A DNA stretch of 64,000 nucleotides, from assembly GCF_009696675.1 (NCBI RefSeq), contig NZ_VULN01000003.1, positions 62,001 to 126,000 on the forward strand, read 5' to 3'. The DNA is from Acidaminococcus fermentans. GTDB lineage: Bacteria; Bacillota; Negativicutes; Acidaminococcales; Acidaminococcaceae. Position 1 is the first letter of the stretch. The number at the start of each line of letters is the position of its first letter. The notes under the pieces were generated by a model, which was given only the letters and a program-made list of their open reading frames with translations, was not told the origin of the DNA and did not search any database. This document shows, piece after piece, positions 59,958 to 64,000 of the stretch. The translations under genes and the position numbers were made by a program.

Positions 59958-59978
59958 GGTTGACAGATGACCGTTGAC
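59958..59978. repeat. heptad repeat, 3 units
   Basis: GGTTGAC, AGATGAC, CGTTGAC in tandem, directly before a GTGCTGCTG/CAGCAGCAC hairpin. Confidence 0.8.
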
Positions 59979-59979
59979 A

Positions 59980-60008
59980 GTGCTGCTGTCCTTGCAGCAG
60001 CACCCCTT
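59980..60008 (+). terminator. hairpin after the DMT transporter gene
   Basis: GTGCTGCTG (59980-59988) and CAGCAGCAC (59995-60003). The tail is CCCCTTGC, so termination would be weak. Confidence 0.6.
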
Positions 60009-60035
60009 GCGTTACCCCCTCAAATGGCCTATAAT
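60007..60035 (+). promoter_or_regulatory. tkt promoter
   Basis: TTGCGT (60007-60012), 17 bases, TATAAT (60030-60035), about 55 bases before the start codon. Confidence 0.75.
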
Positions 60036-60092
60036 CAGAATGAATGACTGTGTATACCACTTTTTTACATCCGCTATGGAGGGATTTTTTTC

Positions 60093-62081
60093 ATGCAAAA
60101 TATTGATAATGAAAGCATCAACACCCTGCGTTTTTTGTCCATCGATGAGGTGCAGGCGGCCAATTCCGGTCACCCGGGCCTTCCTCTGGGAACCGCGCCC
60201 CTGATGTACACCATTTGGGACCGGTTCATGAAATACAATCCTGAAAACCCCAACTGGTTCGACCGGGACCGTTTCGTCCTGTCCCCGGGCCACGGCAGCG
60301 CCCTGCTCTATGCCATGCTCCATGTGGCCGGCTATGATCTGTCCCTGGAAGATCTGAAGAACTTCCGTCAGTGGGGCAGCAAGACTCCGGGCCATCCGGA
60401 ATACGGTGTGACCCCCGGGGTGGATGTGTCCACCGGTCCTCTGGGCCACGGCTTTGCCATGGCAGTGGGACTGGCCATGGCGGAAGAAATGATGGCCACC
60501 CGGTACAACAAGGAAGGCTACAAGGTGGTGGACCATTACACCTACGGCATCACCTCCGACGGAGACCAGATGGAAGGGGTGGCTTCTGAGGCCGCTTCTC
60601 TGGCCGGTACCCTGGGTCTGGGAAAACTGATCTTCCTCTATGATGACAACAAGATCACCATCGAAGGCAGCACGGACATTGCCTTCCGGGAAGATGTGGG
60701 AGCCCGGTTCAAAGCCTATGGCTGGCAGGTGCTGCGGGTGGCTTCTTCTGAAGATGTGGAAGCTTTGGCCAAAGCCATTGAAGCCGCCAAGAAGGAAACC
60801 CGGAAACCGTCCCTGATCATCGTGAAGACCCATATCGGCTTCGGCAGCCCCCGGCAGGATATGGCCAGTGCCCACGGGGAACCCCTGGGGGCGGAAAACG
60901 TGGCCAAGACCAAGGAAGCCGCCGGCTGGGACGGCAGCCAGTCCTTTGTGGTGCCGGAAGCCGTGAAGAAACATTTTGCGGACAAACTGCCCCAGTGCCG
61001 GAAAAACGAAGAAGACTGGAACAAACTGCTGGAAGACTACGGCCGGGCTTATCCGGAACTGGCACAGGAACTGGCTGACCGGCTGGACGGGAAAATGGAT
61101 CTGGATGTGAAAGACCTGATGGCTGCCTTCAAGGATACGGACAGTGTGGCCACCCGGGCCGCCTCCGGTTCCGTACTCCAGCTGCTGGCTGACAAGATTC
61201 CTGCTCTTACCGGGGGCAGCGCTGACCTGGGGCCCTCCAACAAAACGGAAATGAAGGGCAAAGGCTTCTTCTCCGCCGAAGACCGGACCGGCCGGAACAT
61301 CCACTTCGGCATCCGGGAACATGCCATGGGCTGCATCGTCAACGGTCTGTGCCTCCATGGCGGTATCCTGCCTTTCGGGGCCACCTTCCTGGTGTTCGCC
61401 GACTTCATGCGGCCGGCTGTGCGGATGGCGGCTCTCATGGGCATCGGCAGCGTGTTCGTCTACACCCATGACAGCGTGTTCGTAGGGGAAGACGGGCCCA
61501 CCCATGAACCCATCGAACAGACCATGAGCCTGCGGCTGATCCCCAACGTATCCGTGTTCCGCCCGGCGGACGCCCTGGAAACGGCTGTGGCCTGGAAAGC
61601 CGCCTGCGAAAACCGGAAGCAGCCCACCTGCCTGCTGCTCACCCGTCAGGGTCTGCCGGTGCTCCATGGGTATGAAAAGACCATTGCCAAGGGTGCGGCC
61701 AAAGGGGCCTATGTGCTGAGCCCCTCCGCCAAAGACAAGGTGAAGGCTGTGATCATTGCCACCGGCAGTGAAGTCCATCTGGCTCTGGATGCCCAGAAAG
61801 CCCTGGAAGAAAAAGGCATTGGGGTCAATGTGGTGTCCATGCCCAGCTGGGATGTGTTCGAACAGCAGAGCAGTGCCTACAAGAAGAAAGTCCTGCCCAA
61901 GGATGTGCCTGCCATCGCCCTGGAAGCCGGAGTACGCACCGGCTGGGCCCGGTACACCGGCAGCGAGGACAGAGTCCTGGGCATCGACCGGTTCGGCGCT
62001 TCCGCCCCCGGCAAGACCGTCTACAAAGAATTCGGCTTCACCGTGGACCATGTGGTGGAAATGGTGAAGAAACTGAAGTGA
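60093..62081 (+). CDS. tkt: transketolase
   Basis: The 662-residue thiamine-diphosphate enzyme moves two-carbon units between sugar phosphates. It is a single full-length chain: the N-terminal HPGLPLG motif, the TDP-binding SDGDQMEGV...DDNKITIEG, the central pyrimidine-binding domain (GIREHAMGCIVNG) and a C-terminal domain. GGAGGGA precedes the ATG. The two downstream thi genes make or recycle its cofactor, although a terminator-like hairpin separates them. Confidence 0.96.
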   Translation: MQNIDNESINTLRFLSIDEVQAANSGHPGLPLGTAPLMYTIWDRFMKYNPENPNWFDRDRFVLSPGHGSALLYAMLHVAGYDLSLEDLKNFRQWGSKTPGHPEYGVTPGVDVSTGPLGHGFAMAVGLAMAEEMMATRYNKEGYKVVDHYTYGITSDGDQMEGVASEAASLAGTLGLGKLIFLYDDNKITIEGSTDIAFREDVGARFKAYGWQVLRVASSEDVEALAKAIEAAKKETRKPSLIIVKTHIGFGSPRQDMASAHGEPLGAENVAKTKEAAGWDGSQSFVVPEAVKKHFADKLPQCRKNEEDWNKLLEDYGRAYPELAQELADRLDGKMDLDVKDLMAAFKDTDSVATRAASGSVLQLLADKIPALTGGSADLGPSNKTEMKGKGFFSAEDRTGRNIHFGIREHAMGCIVNGLCLHGGILPFGATFLVFADFMRPAVRMAALMGIGSVFVYTHDSVFVGEDGPTHEPIEQTMSLRLIPNVSVFRPADALETAVAWKAACENRKQPTCLLLTRQGLPVLHGYEKTIAKGAAKGAYVLSPSAKDKVKAVIIATGSEVHLALDAQKALEEKGIGVNVVSMPSWDVFEQQSSAYKKKVLPKDVPAIALEAGVRTGWARYTGSEDRVLGIDRFGASAPGKTVYKEFGFTVDHVVEMVKKLK

Positions 62082-62088
62082 TTGGATG

Positions 62089-62120
62089 AAAAAGGCTGTC
62101 GCTCAGGCGGCAGCCTTTTT
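62089..62120 (+). terminator. terminator after tkt
   Basis: AAAGGCTG-T-CGC and GGCG-G-CAGCCTTTTT around a short loop (62089-62119). It lies only 20 bases before the thiD start. Confidence 0.78.
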
Positions 62121-62138
62121 CAGAAAGAAGGAGAAAAC

Positions 62139-62954
62139 ATGTTCCATCTGTTGACCATTGCCGGGTCGGATTCTTCCGGCGGAGCCGGCATCCAGGCTGA
62201 CCTGAAGACTTTTGCCGCTCATGGCTGCTACGGCATGAGCGTGATCACTGCCGTGACTGCCCAGAACACCACCGGGGTCACCGCCATCCAGAACATCGAC
62301 CCGGAAGTGGTGGAAGCCCAGATCGATGCCGTATTCCAGGATATCCGGGTGGACGGGGTCAAGGTAGGGATGGTGTCCAATTCCGCTTTGATCCGGGCCA
62401 TTGCCCGGAAAATGGAGGAGTACGCTCCCAAAGTGCTGGTGGTGGATCCGGTGATGGTGGCCACTTCCGGCAGCTATCTCTTGGAAAAAGAGGCCCGGAA
62501 GGACCTTCAGGAAAAACTGCTGCCTCTGGCCACCCTGATCACTCCCAACATGCAGGAAGGAGAAGTATTGTCCGGCCTTTCCATCCGCAGCCAGGATGAC
62601 ATGGAAAAGGCTGCGGCGGTGATCTGCCAGAAAGGGGCCAGGGCCGTGCTGCTGAAAGGCGGCCATCTGGCGGATACGGCCGATGACTACCTTCTGTATC
62701 CCGGGGAAGGGGACTGGCTGAAGGGAAAATGGTTCCCGGGCCAGCGGTTCGACAACCCCAATACCCATGGCACCGGCTGCAGCCTGTCTTCTGCCCTGGC
62801 CGCGGAACTGGCCGCCGGTCAGCCACTTCCGGAAGCCGTGGAAAAGGCCAAGGCCTATGTGGCCCTGGGCATCCAGAACGGTCTGGCGGTGGGCAAGGGC
62901 CACGGGCCCATCCACCATTTCGTGGATCTGTACCGGCATGCCGGCTGGGAGTGA
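62139..62954 (+). CDS. thiD: hydroxymethylpyrimidine/phosphomethylpyrimidine kinase
   Basis: The 271-residue ribokinase-fold enzyme phosphorylates HMP and HMP-P for thiamine synthesis. AGSDSSGGAGIQADLKTF at the N-terminus and the catalytic NTHGTGCSLSSALAA motif are present. The start MFHLLTIAG has AAGGAG upstream; an in-frame upstream codon would include the tkt terminator. No TPP riboswitch is seen in the 57 bases before it. It is 6 bases upstream of thiE. Confidence 0.95.
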   Translation: MFHLLTIAGSDSSGGAGIQADLKTFAAHGCYGMSVITAVTAQNTTGVTAIQNIDPEVVEAQIDAVFQDIRVDGVKVGMVSNSALIRAIARKMEEYAPKVLVVDPVMVATSGSYLLEKEARKDLQEKLLPLATLITPNMQEGEVLSGLSIRSQDDMEKAAAVICQKGARAVLLKGGHLADTADDYLLYPGEGDWLKGKWFPGQRFDNPNTHGTGCSLSSALAAELAAGQPLPEAVEKAKAYVALGIQNGLAVGKGHGPIHHFVDLYRHAGWE

Positions 62955-62960
62955 TGCATC

Positions 62961-63593
62961 ATGAAAAAATTTGATCTGAGCCTGTACCTGGTCACTGACC
63001 GGAACTGTCTCCAGGGCAGGGATTTTTATGAAGCGGTGGAGGAAGCCCTCCGGGCCGGGGTGACCCTGCTCCAGCTCCGGGAAAAGCATCTGGGCCTGGA
63101 AGACCTGGTGGCGGAAGGGAAAAAGGTAAAGGCCCTGTGCCGGAAGTACCAGGTGCCCTTCCTGGTGGACGACAATGTGGAAGCGGCCAAAATCCTGGAA
63201 GCAGACGGTGTCCATCTGGGCCAGGAAGACGAGGCCATCCAGAAGGCCCGGGCGGCTCTGGGGCCGGACGCCATCATCGGCATTTCCGCTCACAATCTGG
63301 AGGAAGCCCTGGAAGCCCAGGCCCAGGGGGCCGATTACCTGGGAGTGGGGGCCCTGTATCCCACCGGGAGCAAAAAGGATGCCTCCCTGCTGCCTGCCGG
63401 GATGCTGGAAAAAATCGTCCAGGCGGTCCGGATCCCGGTTGCAGGCATCGGAGGCATCCAGGAAGACCGGATGGAGGAAGTACTGGACCAGGGTGCCGCC
63501 GGCTGTGCCATGATCAGCGCCATTCTGGGAGCTCCTGACATCACCGCTGCTGTCAGCCGGATGAAGGCCCTAATCCAGGCCCGGCAGCAGTGA
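62961..63593 (+). CDS. thiE: thiamine-phosphate synthase
   Basis: The 210-residue TIM-barrel enzyme joins HMP-pyrophosphate and thiazole phosphate to give thiamine phosphate. LYLVTDRNC, VTLLQLREKH, FLVDDNVEAA, GADYLGVGALYPTGSKKDA and PVAGIGGI all match. It forms a thiDE pair. The start ATG follows the thiD stop by 6 bases. No thiazole-kinase (thiM) gene is visible before the window ends. Confidence 0.96.
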   Translation: MKKFDLSLYLVTDRNCLQGRDFYEAVEEALRAGVTLLQLREKHLGLEDLVAEGKKVKALCRKYQVPFLVDDNVEAAKILEADGVHLGQEDEAIQKARAALGPDAIIGISAHNLEEALEAQAQGADYLGVGALYPTGSKKDASLLPAGMLEKIVQAVRIPVAGIGGIQEDRMEEVLDQGAAGCAMISAILGAPDITAAVSRMKALIQARQQ

Positions 63594-63605
63594 CGGGAGG
63601 CAGCC

Positions 63606-64000
63606 ATGGCAAGCGACCTGAAAACGGAAAAACTGGGGAAGAAGCTCCTGTCCCGGTTCACCCGGCAGCTGACGGACCAGGTGTTCCTGTTCCTCCAGCA
63701 GGACCCGGAGCTTTATGAGGAATACCAGGCCCTGGTCCGGGACAGCAGCCCCAACGGTGTGAATTCCGTCCTGGGCCGGATGATCACCGAAGCCTATGAT
63801 CTGGTGAACCTGAACAAGGAAACCCATCCCCAGTCCCCTCTTTTGAAAAAATACACCCGCCATGCAGTCCGGTGGGAAAAGGAGGACCTGGAAGTCCAGA
63901 AAAAAGTCCTTTACGGGGACCGGGACCTGTTTACTCCCCAGCCGGCCAAATCCGGTGAGGAACGGAAAGCCCCCAAAAAGAAGGGACCGGACCAGGAGAG
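63606..64000 (+). CDS. hypothetical protein, truncated at the window edge
   Basis: The frame begins MASDLKTEKLG with GGGAGG 6 bases upstream and stays open to the window end (131 codons). The visible part is soluble and rich in Lys, Glu and Leu, with RFTRQLTDQVFLFLQQDPELYEEYQAL, and becomes very basic toward the end (APKKKGPD). I do not recognise it. It follows thiE by 12 bases and may be co-transcribed. Confidence 0.7.
   Translation, partial: MASDLKTEKLGKKLLSRFTRQLTDQVFLFLQQDPELYEEYQALVRDSSPNGVNSVLGRMITEAYDLVNLNKETHPQSPLLKKYTRHAVRWEKEDLEVQKKVLYGDRDLFTPQPAKSGEERKAPKKKGPDQE

Noticed and set aside
62082-62138. TPP riboswitch before thiD
   Set aside because: The spacer is only 57 bases and consists of a terminator hairpin and a ribosome site; no TPP core motif is present.

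Overview
The window is an ordinary-looking, gene-dense bacterial chromosome segment with high GC. It shows no phage, plasmid, insertion-sequence or CRISPR signature. Gene content points to an anaerobic Negativicutes member, most likely an Acidaminococcus-like amino-acid and citrate fermenter. The evidence is a citrate lyase cluster with two CitMHS citrate carriers, an iron-sulfur L-serine dehydratase with its own symporter, several sodium-coupled amino-acid or organic-acid carriers, and a SUF-type Fe-S assembly operon. The genus call is inference from gene content, not from a marker gene.

Layout: 1-1159 is the 3' part of malQ. 1232-9852 is a citrate module: two near-identical citrate carriers, citF-citE-citD on the minus strand, then a LysR regulator and a citX-citG fusion on the plus strand. 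All three minus-strand citrate promoters carry the same bipartite box, AATATAAA-N16-ATAAG-N6-CTTAT, which is probably the operator of that LysR protein. 9853-12070 holds the most interesting element: a good promoter, a 22-codon leader ORF with five consecutive Cys codons, mutually exclusive RNA pairings and an intrinsic terminator, all upstream of a YeiH/PSE-family (putative sulfate exporter) gene and a 73-residue membrane protein. This has the architecture of a cysteine-responsive transcription attenuator.

12075-16160 is a serine catabolic block (sdaAA, sdaAB, symporter, divergent LysR). 16218-23915 is a long housekeeping run: rpmE, a DUF1385 gene, prfA, prmC, a Sua5-type gene, rpiB, a TIGR01440 gene, glyA, upp and a dCMP deaminase gene. 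24068-31567 holds less understood genes: a FliB-like Cys-rich protein divergent from a radical SAM protein, a chorismate mutase-ACT protein paired with an SLC13-type carrier, a zinc-ribbon membrane protein and four tandem universal stress proteins. 31660-36154 has NhaC-type and AGCS-type carriers and an aminotransferase. 36475-41264 is polA-mutM-coaE-transglycosylase, followed by three tRNA-Leu genes, a WYL-domain regulator and a GntP-type carrier. 45021-50025 is sufCBDSU. 50335-64000 contains pnp, an orphan EIIA-Glc, rpmB, recG, a VTT-domain membrane protein, an EF-G paralogue with a degenerate GTPase site, a DMT transporter, tkt, thiD and thiE, and a truncated unknown gene.

Two genome-wide habits stand out in the intergenic DNA. 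Many terminators reuse the same stem sequences, chiefly GGGGCTGTTGCA and its variants. In addition, at least fourteen loci carry short tandem heptanucleotide repeats with GAC (or GTC) at every seventh base, next to terminators. At two loci these heptads supply the final codons and stop codon of the neighbouring gene. Promoters, hairpins and starts given here were read by eye; none was tested by folding or alignment software.
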